Assembly: GCA_026874595.1 (NCBI GenBank)
Contig: CM049307.1
Location: 56,813,870 to 56,877,869, forward strand
Length of the DNA stretch: 64,000 nucleotides
Direction: 5' to 3'
Source of the DNA: Sipunculus nudus
Lineage: Eukaryota > Annelida > Sipuncula > Golfingiida > Sipunculidae
A program made the position numbers and the translations under genes. Within the stretch, counting starts at the first letter, position 1. The number at the start of each line of letters is the position of its first letter. Below, in pieces: positions 14,090 to 25,817 of this stretch. Under the pieces are notes generated by a model. That model did not search any database. It saw only the letters and a list, made by a program, of their open reading frames with translations, and was not told where the DNA came from.

Positions 14090-16821
14090 TGTTACAATAA
14101 AGTGATGATAATATAGATATTAAAACAAATCATTGTAATCATTGCTCTTACAATATTTATCTCGAAATGTTTGGTTCCTTGTAGCAAGAATATATAAACT
14201 GTGATTTAGTTTTCATAAAATAAGTGTGATGTAATTTTTTTTCAACAGTTTTAACATGTTCATGTTATATATTACTAAATTTAATCAGTTCTCGGAGGGA
14301 AAACACATTACTTAATTTTCTGTAACCTAACAGCGCCAGGCTATTTGGGCCAACACGAATGCCCGTGACAGTTAACTTTCGGGTAAGGGGCATTTTTACT
14401 GAAACATGGTGACATCTTATATATAAGCGGCTAACCATAGGATCAAAGATAAACATCGTGACCCACCTCTTCACTAAGCTATATTTACGTTAGGAATATC
14501 GAGACCCTCTTCCTTTGAGCTGGTTCTTCAGCGGACCTCCTGAGTCTAAATCATATTGACCAATCAAAGCCGTTTTTACAAAAAATAAGTAACACAAATT
14601 TTCACACGGTGTATCAATTAGATCACATACACAGGGATTTTATAAGGTCTATAAGTCATTATATGATTGATCAGATTCTCCATAACGTCTCTCATTCGCC
14701 AGACTGTTGGTCTAACATGAGCAACTGAGTTGTGTTCACCACCTCTTGGTCAAGCCGTGTGGGAGCCACCTGATTGGTGCAATGCAAACGTGTTGATAAC
14801 CGTATTACTGAAACTGTATCCAACATAAGGCATCCTGTCTAATTGGCGTACACAATTACTGGACGGAAGGCATATCATATATATACATTTTTAAACTGTG
14901 TTCGCACTTTAGAAGAACACAAGCGTGTCGATCGTCGTATTCCTGATGATGTATTCAACATAATGTATTCCATTCAATTCGTGTCCACATTGCACGCTTT
15001 CCTGAAGTTATTATCCCACATTACTGGCGCTTATACTTACCTTCATAAAGAATTCTGAATCAAAACCAGACCCCAACCTGGTCTCACCGAGGTGATAACA
15101 AATCGAGAAAATACGATTTTTATGTGATAGAAATGTCAATTTGGAAATTGGCAATGATACAGTACTATTATGATGATGTAATATGAAGAGCATCATAAGA
15201 AAGGTCCGTTCAACTAAACTTAATTAACATGTTACAATGAGCAACATTAACATTAAAGAAAAACATTAAATGTTGACACCTAATTCAGAAGCCACGTGAT
15301 TTTTCCTTTCCTGTCCATGCGATTAAAATTTATATTTTTAAAATTAGATTAAAAAAGTAACATTTATACTGCGTGGACTTTAAAAATACCGTCGGATATA
15401 ATAAAAATATGTTTTCACTTTCATTAATAAATCATTTCAAAATAATTTACGGACTGAAGCAAACATATAGGGTAATATATGAAACACCATTACCCCTCCG
15501 TTTGTGTCGGCTTGAATATGTTAAATGACCACAAGGTCTGCACTGAGGTGTGTCCCATCGACAGAAAGCGGGTAACGTATCCAGGCACGGTAAATAGAAG
15601 TGTACCAAGGTACATGGTAGAATTTCTTTATTTTTTTGGAAATGTGCATTAAGACGAATTATTGGAGAAGACGATCCTTTACCGAAAATTAAATGTCAGA
15701 AATATGAGCAGTTCATTTGACATCAGCTACCCGCTCGAGTTAGAGGATAAGGTTTATGAATGGGTTGGCGAACGACACATCTCGAACGCCAATAAACCCC
15801 CACATTTTTTAGACCAAAAAACGATATTAAGCGCATTTTTTTTCTACGTGACAACTGCTTGAGGTTTTAAGTCTCACGCACTATGCAACATTAAGATAAT
15901 GACAATATCTTGGCACTCTGTAAAATTAAAATGAAAAAAAAATATTTCCTTTCTCTCGCCCTGGCACCATTGGCCTTATAATATTAATTTCTATATACCT
16001 GACGTCAATACCTCTGGAAGACGATGGAATATATATATTCAATGGCTGGTCGTAACATAGTTAACGTTTAGTCTAGTGGCTTCTGGGAAAATTATATTTT
16101 CCAGGTCCAACATTCATAGTTACAATGTTAAAGTCAGAAAGTCAGAAAGTTTATTTTATGTGCAATCACAGTTTTATATATGAAAATAAACTTTTATTAT
16201 ATCCCAAAACAACAACAGTAAAACGGACCCTAGCTGACATTAATTACAGCCACAGAATACGCAAATGCAGCCATGGTTCTTGCTTATTGAGGCTGTATCG
16301 CCTAGGCGAACACTACATATCATAAAGGGTTCAAAGCAGTTTATTAAAACAATATGCCCTGGGGTGACCTTCATGAATTTCAATGTTTCGGAATAACTGT
16401 TGATCTACCTCTCCTCTGACACATTTCTTTATACTGTTGCAGAAAACAGAGCTGAAGTGACCGCGCATGTAGACGAAGCAAGATATAAGTAAGTGTGATG
16501 TGTTTAAACGTTTCTTCCTATGGACTGATCAAATATCCTGCATTTTCCATAACTTGGGTTCATTTACTTAAATTTGGCGGCTTCCGGATACTCATTTTTA
16601 TCAGGATTAACCTCATTTCTAAAACTGCTGGGAAAAATGTTAACGCGTTAGAAGAACATTCATTTTACTTTGATATTATTTTAATAACTAAACAGATGAC
16701 GTTTATACACAAACATCTTTAAGAAAATATGTCATAAATTTTTGGTAAACAAGAAGCTTCGCTAGCTCTCTCTTTGTCTCTCTCACTCTGTACGTGTTTT
16801 ATTGTTTCAGAAATCGTTTCA
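14090..16821. other. Non-coding DNA of copy A
   Basis: Colinear with B 41960-44420. It contains another member of the 1.9-kb repeat landmarks, with a decayed CACGA-N4-CGTG hairpin at 14354 and a gtaccaaggtac word near 15604. Open frames such as 14265-14474 (minus) and 15662-15862 are interrupted in B. A (TCTC)-rich patch lies near 16766-16790 and in B near 44360-44385. Confidence 0.65.
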
Positions 16822-17700
16822 TTTTTAGCGAACCTGTGAGCTTATGCGATGGCGCAGCGTCGTCCGTCCGCTGTCAGCCGCTCGCCGTCCAGGGCTGGCT
16901 TTCCGCCGTCCATGGCTGTAAGTCAGAAACCGTCGGAGATGGAAATCTCCAAATTACATGTAAGAATTAGTCACATGTGTAACTGGGTGCCCTGGAGCTA
17001 ATTTTAGGGTCTCTTCATTAAATTAGATTTTATAGAGAAAAAGCTTAAAAACCTTTAAAAATCTTATTCTCTGAAACTGTCCAGCCAAATTGTCCAATAT
17101 TTCACAGAAATGTTCCTTGGAACAATCTCTCTCAAGTTTGTTCGAATGGTTTCAGTTCGATGATTTTTGATCGAGTTACAGGAAGCTGAACTTAGTCATC
17201 TGTGCAAAAAAAGCATAATAAACTTAAAATCAGCTGGAGCTGTCATCACCAAATTTTATGCCAAAGTTTGTCACATGAGTCATATCTGAAATTGAGGTGT
17301 TGGTGGCGCCAACTACATTGATCTGTTTTTTAACAAGAAAAAATGTAAGTTTAGACTCTTCTAGATGATACACTGTTTTTTTAAAGAAACTGTTAAACTG
17401 ATTGGTTTAAACTTTACAAGATTTATTATATGGTAGGGTTCTGCCAGTTTTATAAGAATAGATTGGGTAAATGCAGCTTTAAAAAACAGTGTAGCCAATT
17501 GAAAAAAGTCTTTCTGTGTTTGAAAACATATTTCACAACATGCCCAGTTTCAGCAGCCAAGTCAAGAGGTCACTCAGTACAACCATACATCACCATGGCA
17601 ACTGACCTGGCTCTGTCTGGTGTCTAGACAATGTGTCTAGACACAGCGTCTAGACGTCTAGACACATCGTCGAGACGCAGAATGCCCAGATTAGAATTAT
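16822..17700 (+). mobile_element. HINE-like repeat family 3, copy 1
   Basis: It opens with tttttagcgaacctgtgag and cttatgcgatggcg followed by cgtcgtccgtcc, and recurs at 17742. A second shared block lies at 17024-17093 and 17909-17981 (tagattttatag then a gap then ccaaattgtcc). No reading frame is shared between the copies. The right limit is uncertain and includes a TCTAGA cluster. I infer a Helitron-like or other non-autonomous element because of its nesting partners. Confidence 0.5.
17623..17662. repeat. Cluster of TCTAGA palindromes
   Basis: Four TCTAGA hexamers within 40 bases (17623, 17636, 17649, 17657), including a 14-bp perfect palindrome TGTGTCTAGACACA and a GTCTAGACGTCTAGAC unit. 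It forms a short self-complementary array of unknown role. Confidence 0.8.
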
Positions 17701-17741
17701 TGGAACTATATCTTTCAACTGTTTGAAAAAACTTGGTTTTC

Positions 17742-18050
17742 ATTTTTAGCGAATCTGTGAGCTTATGCAATGGTGTCGCGTCGTCCGTCGTGCGTCATAG
17801 CTATCTCAAAACGGGCAGGAGCTAGCATCACCAATTATTTTGCAAAAAAAATGTCATCTAAAAAATTCTATCGGATTTTGCTTATTTCTTGGCTTATTGC
17901 ATTTTCTTAGATTTTATAGGGAAGAAGCTAAAAAACATTTAAAAAATGTTCTTCTCCAAAACCATGCTGCCAAATTGTCCGTTCATCTGTTTCAATAATC
18001 CTCCCTGGTAAATAGGACATATCCGAAATATCCTGACTGATACATCCTCG
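17742..18050 (+). mobile_element. HINE-like repeat family 3, copy 2 (cut by a nested element)
   Basis: Same opening as 16822 (tttttagcgaatctgtgag) and same internal block at 17909-17981. Similarity to copy 1 ends just before the family-2 HINE at 18051, so the latter probably inserted into this copy. Confidence 0.55.
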
Positions 18051-19224
18051 TTGTATCCGCCAAAACAGTTTTGGGGATACTCTGTTTTCTGTCGGATGCC
18101 GCTGCCGCCTCCGCTTAGGTTTCTAGAGAAATCCTCCGTAACCACTAGGCAGAATTTTTTTTTTTAATTCGGAATTATGATCGGGTCACATGTGAACTGC
18201 TGCGCCCTCATTTTTGGTTGACCTCTGTACTTTCCTCTCTGCCCAGGGTCCATTTGTGCGTCTGTTTCCACACATAAACCCACATATCTCGGGAACCGTT
18301 TGACCGATCAGGCAAAAAATGTAGCCCTTAGATAGCTTTAAAACATACACTAAAAATGGTGGCGCCATCTGCAACCATTTTTGCACAGCGTCCATCTGTT
18401 CATCTACCTTGGGATTAAATCACTCATATCTTGGCAGCGGTTGGACTTATTCACCTGAAATTTTGCAGGTTTATATATCCTAGACAGCTTTCTTGATTTT
18501 ATGACAGGTGGTGCCATCTTCATTCACGTTTACGCTTCAGACATCCAGCCCATATCTCGGGAACCGTTTGACCGATTGGGCCAAAATTTTGCATGTGTAT
18601 AGATCTCAAATAGCTCTTTATCATACACAAAACCTGCAACCATTTTTGCACAGTGTCCGTCTGTTTATTTGCCGTGAGATAAAATCACTCATATCTCGGC
18701 AGTGGTTTGACATTTCTGCCTAAAATTTTGCATGTTTATACATCTTGGATAGCTTTCTCGATTATGTGGCAGGTGGCGCCACCTACTTTTATGTTTACGC
18801 TGCAGACGTTCAGGCTTATATCTCAGGACAGGTTTGACATATCCCCCTGAAATTTTGCATATATATATATATATATATAGATCTCATATAGCTCTTAATC
18901 ATATACAAAATTGTTGGCGCCACCTGCCACCAGGACTGCACAGCGTCCTTCTGTTTGTCTGCTGTGGGATAAAATCACTTATATACAAGTAGTGATTTGA
19001 CTTATCTGCCTAAAATTTTGCACTTTTTATACAACTTGGACAGCTTTCTGGATTTTGTGGTAGGTGGCGCAACCTATATAGACATTTCGGCTGCAGACAT
19101 CCATGCTGATATGCAACACACCTCACTCTATTTCCCCTTGCCACTCAATCCATGCCTCACTTCACCCGCACCACCCTAATTTCAGCGGATACATGTAGTC
19201 GCTTGTCGACTACCCATATTCTAG
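18051..19224 (+). mobile_element. HINE-type Helitron-like element, family 2 (copy A)
   Basis: It starts TTGTATCCGCCAAAACAG, carries gtatccgcc at the 5' end and an inverted agcggatac near the 3' end (19184-19192). Then comes a seven-bp-stem hairpin GTAGTCG-cttgt-CGACTAC (19196-19214) and a terminal CTAG (19221-19224) before TTTT. The core is built of imperfect repeats with ggtggcgccacct, atatctcgggaaccgtttg and aaattttgcatg words. It matches the copy in B at 29571-30548 end to end. No coding capacity. Confidence 0.75.
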
Positions 19225-19410
19225 TTTTAAAATGTCCTAGTCCGAAACTTGCAGGTCCGAAACGTCCATTTTGCTGAAATCATAATACTAAGGTAAATAT
19301 GCAGGACATAAGAGGATCAATATCAAATTTTAAAAATAATCCTCCATTCATACTCCCAAACATTGCACAGGTTCGCATTAGGCCTGTAGGCCTTGTTATC
19401 ATTAGTCTAG

Positions 19411-19599
19411 TTTGTTCCTTTACCGTACAATTAGATTGTATGGATTATGTCCTCGTTAAAGAATGTAAAGATTTATTAACGTAATCTGATCACTGTCCAT
19501 TTTGAGCCTAATAAAAAAACTGTGACATTGAGTTATAAATCAGGTATAACAATAAAGTCAGGGGATTTATCAAATCCGTGCATAACATTATTTCGAGTG

Positions 19600-19684
<85 letters not shown>

Positions 19685-20085
19685 AGGGAATCCTAATGAT
19701 GACCGAACAAAATTGTACCTTGCAGCTTAAGAAACTTTTTTAAATAGTTCTTCGATTGTCTGAGTGGCCTTGCCAAATTTTAGAACTACCGATAAAATCG
19801 TAGTACTCAGCCGACGCCGAGGAGATATATCAATGTCTCAGCGCCTTCATGGATTCCGTAGTCCGTAAATGCGTCTTTAACACGTGGAAATAACCCTGTG
19901 TTTCAGCAAGGTAGTAATACACCCGTCTTAGTGCTATACGAGATGAAACACCAGACGAGACTTTCCTACGACAAGCACCGATAAACCTCCGAAACGCGGT
20001 CACTGACTCCGCTTTCTTTATTTCGTGAACGACGCTCGACACCGATTTTTGTCTACCATGGCCCATCCTGTCAGGCCGGATTGGT
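19411..20085. other. Right end of copy A, non-coding
   Basis: Colinear with B 44440-45055. A 78-codon minus-strand frame at 19830-20066 is interrupted after about 14 codons in B, so it is not called. It contains the (AT)n tract listed separately. Confidence 0.6.
19603..19682. repeat. (AT)n microsatellite unique to copy A
   Basis: Forty AT dinucleotides. The matching place in B (about 44636-44650) has only a short acatttatc stretch, so this tract expanded after the duplication. Confidence 0.95.
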
Positions 20086-20194
20086 AATATATTTATAACT
20101 CGATATGTATAACCTTGGCCTTAATTGAAATACATTTGGCGCGTGGTGATTTATATTGTAAGAGAGTGTAGCTCCATAAAGACAAGAGATATAT

Positions 20195-21990
20195 CGCACC
20201 CCCAGAACAGTAACCCCGTGACTCACTTTTTTACACAATGGCAGAAATTAGGAAAAAACTAATATGTAAATCATACTTTAGCAATTTTCTGAAATATCCT
20301 TCATACCTAGGAAATCTAATTCAGTATGACAGTCACTGGACAATAATATACACTGAAATTCATATTTCCACAACTAAACAAAAATAATGTTTGTGCCCAA
20401 ATAGGCCCATTGGTAAGTCTTCCCGTAGAATATTGAAATAAATGTATATCAATCTTAGATTTGCATGTTTAATTAGATAATTTGCATATTTAAACCCCAT
20501 CAGTATCTTATTCCTTCACAAGGCAGGCGCTAGTGTCTGCCCATATGATGAAGTCCGCATCTGGAATTTAAAATATCAATATTCTAGACATGCTTCCACC
20601 GATTTATAATAAACATTCTTTCCTGATATTTTGCAGTGGTAAAAACTTTTTCATGGTGCTGTGACCTTGACCTTTCTTCCAAGATGAGAGTGGACCTTGT
20701 ATGCATAGACTGGTCGATAGCGCGATTGGCCCAACATGTTTCATGGTACGCTCCCGAGGCAGCGGAAATCTTCCGCTTCTAAAGAAGCAACTGATTTTAA
20801 CGCTGCCAGCTTTGACCGTTTATGATATATTTAGACACCAGATGGCGGTTCGTTGTCCGCTGAAATAAACGTGCGTATGATGTGACAAGCAACCAATCAG
20901 ATGCCAATAAACAAACACTCGACAGGCATCCTGGCTTCGCCCATTGCTGCGCTTCAAGCGCCGCGTGATGAGTTTCCGGTCGAATTTAAATTGCTCCCTC
21001 TGCATTCTCGCATCATCGACCGATTCGATTATGACATTATGACTGTGTTAGCGTAGCCATGTATCTGTTGTCTGCAGAACTGAAACAAGCCAGCGAGGTG
21101 TGCACGCAGCCTTTGTTGTTACGTTTCGTTTGAATAACAGTTCACCGGCCGAGCATCCTATGTGCCCAAGGCCCTAAGCAAACCACGTCAGGGGCCATTC
21201 TCTCTGAGCCTGTGGCCTGTTCAGACGGTTACGCGGGGCGATGAGCTGTCACTCAAAACGAAATAAATATGATTGGCTCCGTGTATTCCTCGCTTGGCTT
21301 TGTCTTCCAGCATAAGGTCTAATCTGATTGGACAAAAATACAGTGCTCCCCTCTGGTGTAGCAATTCAGGATACGAGGTCATAACAAACAGCGCCTTACG
21401 ATATAGGTAGTAGCCCTATAGGTAAAGCGCTGTGTAAAGAGCGTAGTTTCATGGGATATGATTCTATTTTGTCAAATATTACTCTCTAAATCTGTGTTAC
21501 TTATGACTGATCTTGGCTTATATTTTAAGAATTTATCTTTACTTATAAGGATGCTGGTCATCTATTCTTATATCAAAGCTACACTATACGTAACCAGCTT
21601 AAGGTATTCCCCAAATCTAAGTCATAGAGACCTGGTACAGCGTAAAACTGGTTTAGCCAATCATGATAATGGTTTTTATATTATACTATGCTGTGTTTGT
21701 CATCTATATCAATTCTATTTAAAATGTCCGATTTACTTGTTTTTAATAGGTCCAAAAAATAAGATTACCTAAGAATCGAAACCTGTGCTGGTTTGCTCAG
21801 ATTTTGTTTATAAACAAAATTAAATATTGGATATTTGCATAAATAAATTCTTCTTATATTTAATGTCTTAAATCAACTTCTAATCTCCACTTTAACACAC
21901 AAGAGGTTGTGTATCAATGCCCTTTAGCATATCTAATCTAGATAATTTGCATGTAGTTTGAAATTAAGTATGAGTTTTAAAGTTAATTAT
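20195..21990. other. Copy-B-specific DNA between the start landmark and the AT tract
   Basis: Copies A and C are nearly continuous here, with about 100-350 bases between the agagagtg landmark and the CA/AT tract, while B has about 1.8 kb. The centre is R720 in reverse orientation. From 20195 to 20744 and 21452 to 21990 nothing is recognised; a 104-codon open frame at 21458-21772 has no recognisable motif and no second copy in the window to test it. Confidence 0.55.
20745..21451 (-). repeat. R720 dispersed repeat, copy 1 (inverted)
   Basis: The reverse complement matches 48624-49330 and 59468-60105 along nearly its whole length. One end has a long imperfect hairpin built on acagcgcctta and taaagcgctgt. 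The other has a small hairpin (AGCGGAA-atc-TTCCGCT, 20761-20777). It contains several CCAAT/ATTGG words (for example gattggctcc, gattggac, caaccaatcag), is richer in CpG than its flanks, and has no conserved reading frame. Function unknown; it could be a non-autonomous mobile element or a duplicated regulatory segment. Confidence 0.8.
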
Positions 21991-22004
21991 ATAAATATAT
22001 ACAC

Positions 22005-22056
<52 letters not shown>
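22005..22056. repeat. (AT)n microsatellite, copy B
   Basis: AT tract interrupted once by gt near 22019, at the position matching 227-287 in A. It is followed by gacacatttcacattt in both copies. Confidence 0.9.
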
Positions 22057-22058
<2 letters not shown>

Positions 22059-22424
22059 CACATTTCACATTTATCAGCGTCTGTATGACACATTTCAAAT
22101 ATATATAAATACTTAATCACATTTCAAATACATACCAACGTACACTAATACATTATTTTTTTTAAATAAGATATTATGTTTCCAGTATAAGTACATTCAA
22201 AAATAGGTTAAGATGTAGAATTTCATAGTATATTTATGATTGGAACAAAAGTGTATAATTTTTAATTATAAATATATTTAATTTCCAATATATGGTAGGG
22301 ATGATTACATTGACCATCTCCCCTTGCCAACAAGTTCGGGGAGGGATATAAATTCCATCCCCACCCTTTATTGACGCCCTTGCCGTTTGGAACGTCTGGA
22401 ACAACTAGTTATTTGACTTTATGC

Positions 22425-22698
22425 CGTTACAGATGTCTCTTTTATTGTATCAGCAGTCTTACATGTGCATGTGCAACGCTAGCATTGGCCGTTGCTACGA
22501 TGGCAAAACCCTGCCCACGCGTGCGGCCATGCTAGTCTGGGGCTTTCTCGCCTGGCCGAGCCAGGCCGGATCACGTGTGGACCCTGGTGTGTAGAAACAC
22601 GGTGTTCGTTGATCTAGATGTTTCCTGTACTGTGTATCATGTTAGGTTCTTTCGATTTTTCTGGAATTCTTGATCTGTTGTTATTAGGTTTCGTAACA
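22425..22698 (+). repeat. 5' LTR, internally deleted
   Basis: It begins CGTTACAG (the 3' LTR has TGTTACAG) and ends TTTCGTAACA. The first roughly 250 bases match the start of the 3' LTR, then the sequence jumps at about 22670 to the last roughly 30 bases of the LTR. At 274 bp against 863 bp, about 590 bp are missing, including the AATAAA region. Confidence 0.85.
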
Positions 22699-22704
22699 TA
22701 CAAT

Positions 22705-22722
22705 TGTGGGCTCGTCCGGGAA
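22705..22722 (+). promoter_or_regulatory. Primer-binding site, tRNA-Pro-like
   Basis: TGTGGGCTCGTCCGGGAA lies seven bases after the 5' LTR. It matches the complement of a tRNA-Pro 3' end (TGGGGGCTCGTCCGGGA) at all but one of the first 17 positions. This is where minus-strand DNA synthesis would have been primed. Confidence 0.8.
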
Positions 22723-22868
22723 GCTTAATAGTTTTGAAAATTTATTAGGCTTTGACCTAGACACAATGTTTACAATACATTATTTACTAGATTATTGTTT
22801 ACAAATACATTGTTTACAGGATTTATCTCAGTGTTTTTTTGTTGTTGTTGTTGTTTTAACATCTTAAC

Positions 22869-23955
22869 ATGGCAGATTTCAAACCTGAGACATTTGATGA
22901 TGATCCCGACCCTGATCAACTTGAACAGTTGACAAAGGAACAGTTGTTGCGTTTGGGACAAAACTTAGGGCAAGGTGTGAAAAAAGCTTTTAGAAAGCCT
23001 GATATTATTACTAAAATCATGCAAGATCTTGTTAGCAAAGGTTAAATTGAAGAGAGTGAAGTGGAAACACCAAGAAATGCCAGAATTAGAAAAACAAAAA
23101 GAAAAATAAATTGAGTTAAAACGACTGGAGTTGGAAAGACTTAAATTAGAACATGGTCTACGTGCTGCCCCACCTCACAGTTTTGATGTTACTAAACACA
23201 TTAGACTTGTCCCACCTTTTCAAGAAAAAGAGGTTGATCAATATTTCTTACACTTTGAGAAGGTAGCTGAAAATTTGAAATGGCCTTAGGAAAATTAGAC
23301 TATGCTATTACAAAGTGCATTGACTGGCAAGGCCAGAGAAATTTATACAGAGCTTTCAGTGGAAGCTGCTGCTGACTATGACCAGGTTAAACGGTTAATT
23401 CTAAAAGGTTATGAGTTAGATCCGGAGGCTTACCGCCTAGAATTCAGAAATTGGCAAAAGCGCAAAAATCAGACCAACGTAGAATTTGCTAGGACAAAAG
23501 AGCAGTTGTTTGATCGCTTTTGTAGTTCTAACAAAGGTAAAGAAAGATAATGACAATTTGCGCCAGTTGATTCTGCTTGAAGAATTTAAGCGCTGCATTA
23601 ACGCAGATGTTAACACTTTTCTTGATGAGAAAAGTCCTAAAAAACACTTGACAATGCTGCTCAATTAGCTGATGATTATTCATTAACACACAAAATGTCC
23701 TTTACTAGCAAATTAAACCAGGCATTCACAAACAAGAATGTAAATCAATATGGTCAAAAGAAGTTTAAAGCGCAGTCACCCAGTACTAGTAGTCCTGATA
23801 GTTCAGCAAAGTCCATTGCTAAACCTCAGTCCACGTCCACTGTGTCTGAATTCAACCAAGGCCAGTCATTTTCAAAGAAAATATGTTATTACTGCAAAAA
23901 GGAAGGTCATCTAAAATCGGACTGCTGGAAACTGGCAAATAAACCAAAAAGGTAA
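22869..23955 (+). pseudogene. gag: gag remnant with SCAN-like core and CCHC zinc knuckle
   Basis: The ATG at 22869 opens a 58-codon piece with an acidic start and a helix-rich stretch (TKEQLLRLGQNLGQG) ending in a stop at 23043. Downstream frames carry a charged coiled-coil segment, a KHIRLVPPFQEKEVDQYF stretch just before 23288, then a capsid-like SALTGKAREIY / EAYRLEFRNWQ part (23302-23550). After a Ser/Lys/Gln-rich linker comes a single zinc knuckle CYYCKKEGHLKSDC (C-x2-C-x4-H-x4-C) near 23884-23925. The known role of such proteins is particle assembly and RNA packaging. At least three frame breaks (near 23043, 23288, 23540-23640) disable it. Confidence 0.85.
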
Positions 23956-24149
23956 ACCTTCTGGTTTTGATTCAAAAGCTATGCATAGCATAGTACAAGA
24001 GCCAGGCTTTTTTCATGTAAATAAGGGGTACAACTCCTTTATTGACTCTGATAAAGAGTTTGATGCTACGGAGGCCAACGTGCCGTCTGACACCAAAGAA
24101 GATTTCGTAGCTTGCGGGGTAAAACCTCCGTTGATTCCTGCGAGGAATT

Positions 24150-25785
24150 TTATAAGGCTAGGTCATATTTGTTCAACGTATGGAAAATATATTATTGTTT
24201 TTTATTGAATGACATCGTAATTTATAACTGTACTTTAAATGTCATATTAGGGTTTATTATACCATATTTATTGTTCAGTGGTGCATCCATAGGGGGCGCA
24301 ATCCCATTCAGACGTAATATCTCTCATTTTATCGAGTTCTTTTCCTATTTATTCGTAATCAATTTTCATTTCTTTTCAGATTATCTTTTTATTCCCCAGC
24401 AATTACTTTATTATATTTATTACTTTCCAGTTCATAAGTTTGCGTTATTAATGAACAAGTCTGTGATTTACTCCACTTAAAGAGCATCCAAAAATATACT
24501 AGTATATTGAGAGATGGAGTGATACTCAGACTCACGCACTGTGCTCTGCTGTCCGAGCCTGTGCGCTCACAGATCACAAAAGCCGGTAAAATACAAAGAT
24601 TTTCATAAGACTTAAACATATCAATTATTTCACAACAAGTACTACATTTAAAAGGTGACATTTTGCAAGTTATAAATGTATAGACACGTATTTCATCATT
24701 GACATTAACATGTTACAAACAATTTGATATTTGGATTTTCCAGTTTATACCGTAATTTTATAGAATTATAAATATTAAAGCCCAACAGCCTAAAGGTTGA
24801 ATGCATTTTAAAAAAAAAACATGTAGGAGAATAGTTGCGGAACAGAAAATCCTCATTATCTTTTGTTTAAGGTGCCTCAAAATGTCCTCTTTACATTGTA
24901 TATTTTGAAAATTAAAATCATCCCCTCCCATGCCCTGCTCATGTAAATATAAATATCTTTAACAAAAACATGGCTCCAGTTTTATTAATATATTTCATTG
25001 GGTGAAATATATTACGTGAAAATACACCCACATATCTGTATACATTTATATTAAATTTACAAAACAAAAAATTGAGAACATAGTTTTCTGATTTTGAATC
25101 AGGTATTGTATTATATACACTCATTTTAAGCAGAATCATGCATAAGCAATTTAAATATATGCATGCAACTATAATTATGATGAAACTGCATTTGGGCTGT
25201 GTCTCCTTACTGACCACAAGTTAACCAGTGCGTATCTGTGACTTCCGAGTTATACTTATTGAATCACATCCCAGCACTTCTGAGTGACTTACGAGAGGGC
25301 TTCCGAGCACAAAATTGTCCATAACTTTCAGATCAAAGAAAGAATAACTATAATTGTTCACAGAATGATAGTAAAGATCTTATTCTATCGGAAAAAAAAG
25401 CAAAACGGTATTGAAGCGTTGATATTTTGTATATGCCTTAAACTGCATTATTTATAAAACAAATCCTTGGATTCCGGCTTCCAGCTTCCGACCTCCAAGT
25501 TTACATACACGACCCCGTCATGACACTTCAGTTTCGAACGAAACAAACCGCTTCACGTGTATCGGTGCCAAAGTGACGATAGGAGGTAATACATGTAATT
25601 ATTTTTGTGTAACAACACTTTTTCTTCGATATTAGGCACATATAATACTACCATATAAGCCTGTGATGCCAAATAATACCTGACAGGAAATATTTTGATA
25701 CGACCCTAAGAATGGGCGTTTTGTTGTGACTGCCATCATGACTCCAGGCCCTATCAGTTTATTTCCAAAGGCCTGAGTGTCATTT
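24150..25785. other. Unrecognised DNA replacing protease and reverse transcriptase
   Basis: In a gypsy element this interval should encode protease and the reverse transcriptase core. I find neither an aspartic protease D-S/T-G motif nor the YxDD polymerase motif in a plausible frame. The sequence is AT-rich with stops in all frames and a few CpG-bearing patches. It may be an inserted element that brought about or followed loss of the pol 5' part. Boundaries are approximate: gag-like sequence fades near 24150 and integrase starts near 25806. Confidence 0.5.
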
Positions 25786-25817
25786 TGTCATGGCTAGCCA
25801 TCACACATCATATAGTA

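Larger units (their letters stand above)
16822..19410. mobile_element. Composite nested insertion in copy A
   Basis: B passes across this site at about 44420-44440 with no corresponding DNA. The interval contains two pieces of one repeat family and one complete family-2 HINE nested in the second piece. Its right end has a hairpin (AGGCC-tgta-GGCCT near 19379-19392) followed after 14 bases by CTAG at 19407-19410, again a Helitron-like 3' terminus. The left junction is not perfectly clean against B. Confidence 0.6.
1..20085. repeat. Tandem segment copy A (large segmental repeat)
   Basis: The first 110 bases recur at about 20090-20190 and 45060-45160 (shared words include ataaccttggcctta and ggcgcgtgg), and colinear homology to copy B continues across the whole interval. 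Examples of matched pairs are 841-920 with 28361-28440, 3500-3600 with 33150-33213 plus 36040-36100, 8281-10300 with 38850-40800, 14260-16800 with 42150-44400 and 19480-20085 with 44510-45055. Copies are diverged substantially by eye, so the duplication is old. Large differences are insertions listed separately. The left end of the copy lies at or before the window edge. Confidence 0.85.

Noticed and set aside
14265-14474. 69-codon minus-strand frame with similarity to copy B
   Set aside because: The B copy has an internal stop, and the related 1.9-kb units at 7150-7280 and 41030-41140 are not open in that frame, so the similarity is from shared repeat DNA.
19830-20066. 78-codon basic minus-strand frame that looked protein-like
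   Set aside because: Copy B (about 44810-45030) keeps the ATG but meets a stop after about 14 codons, with single-base indels.
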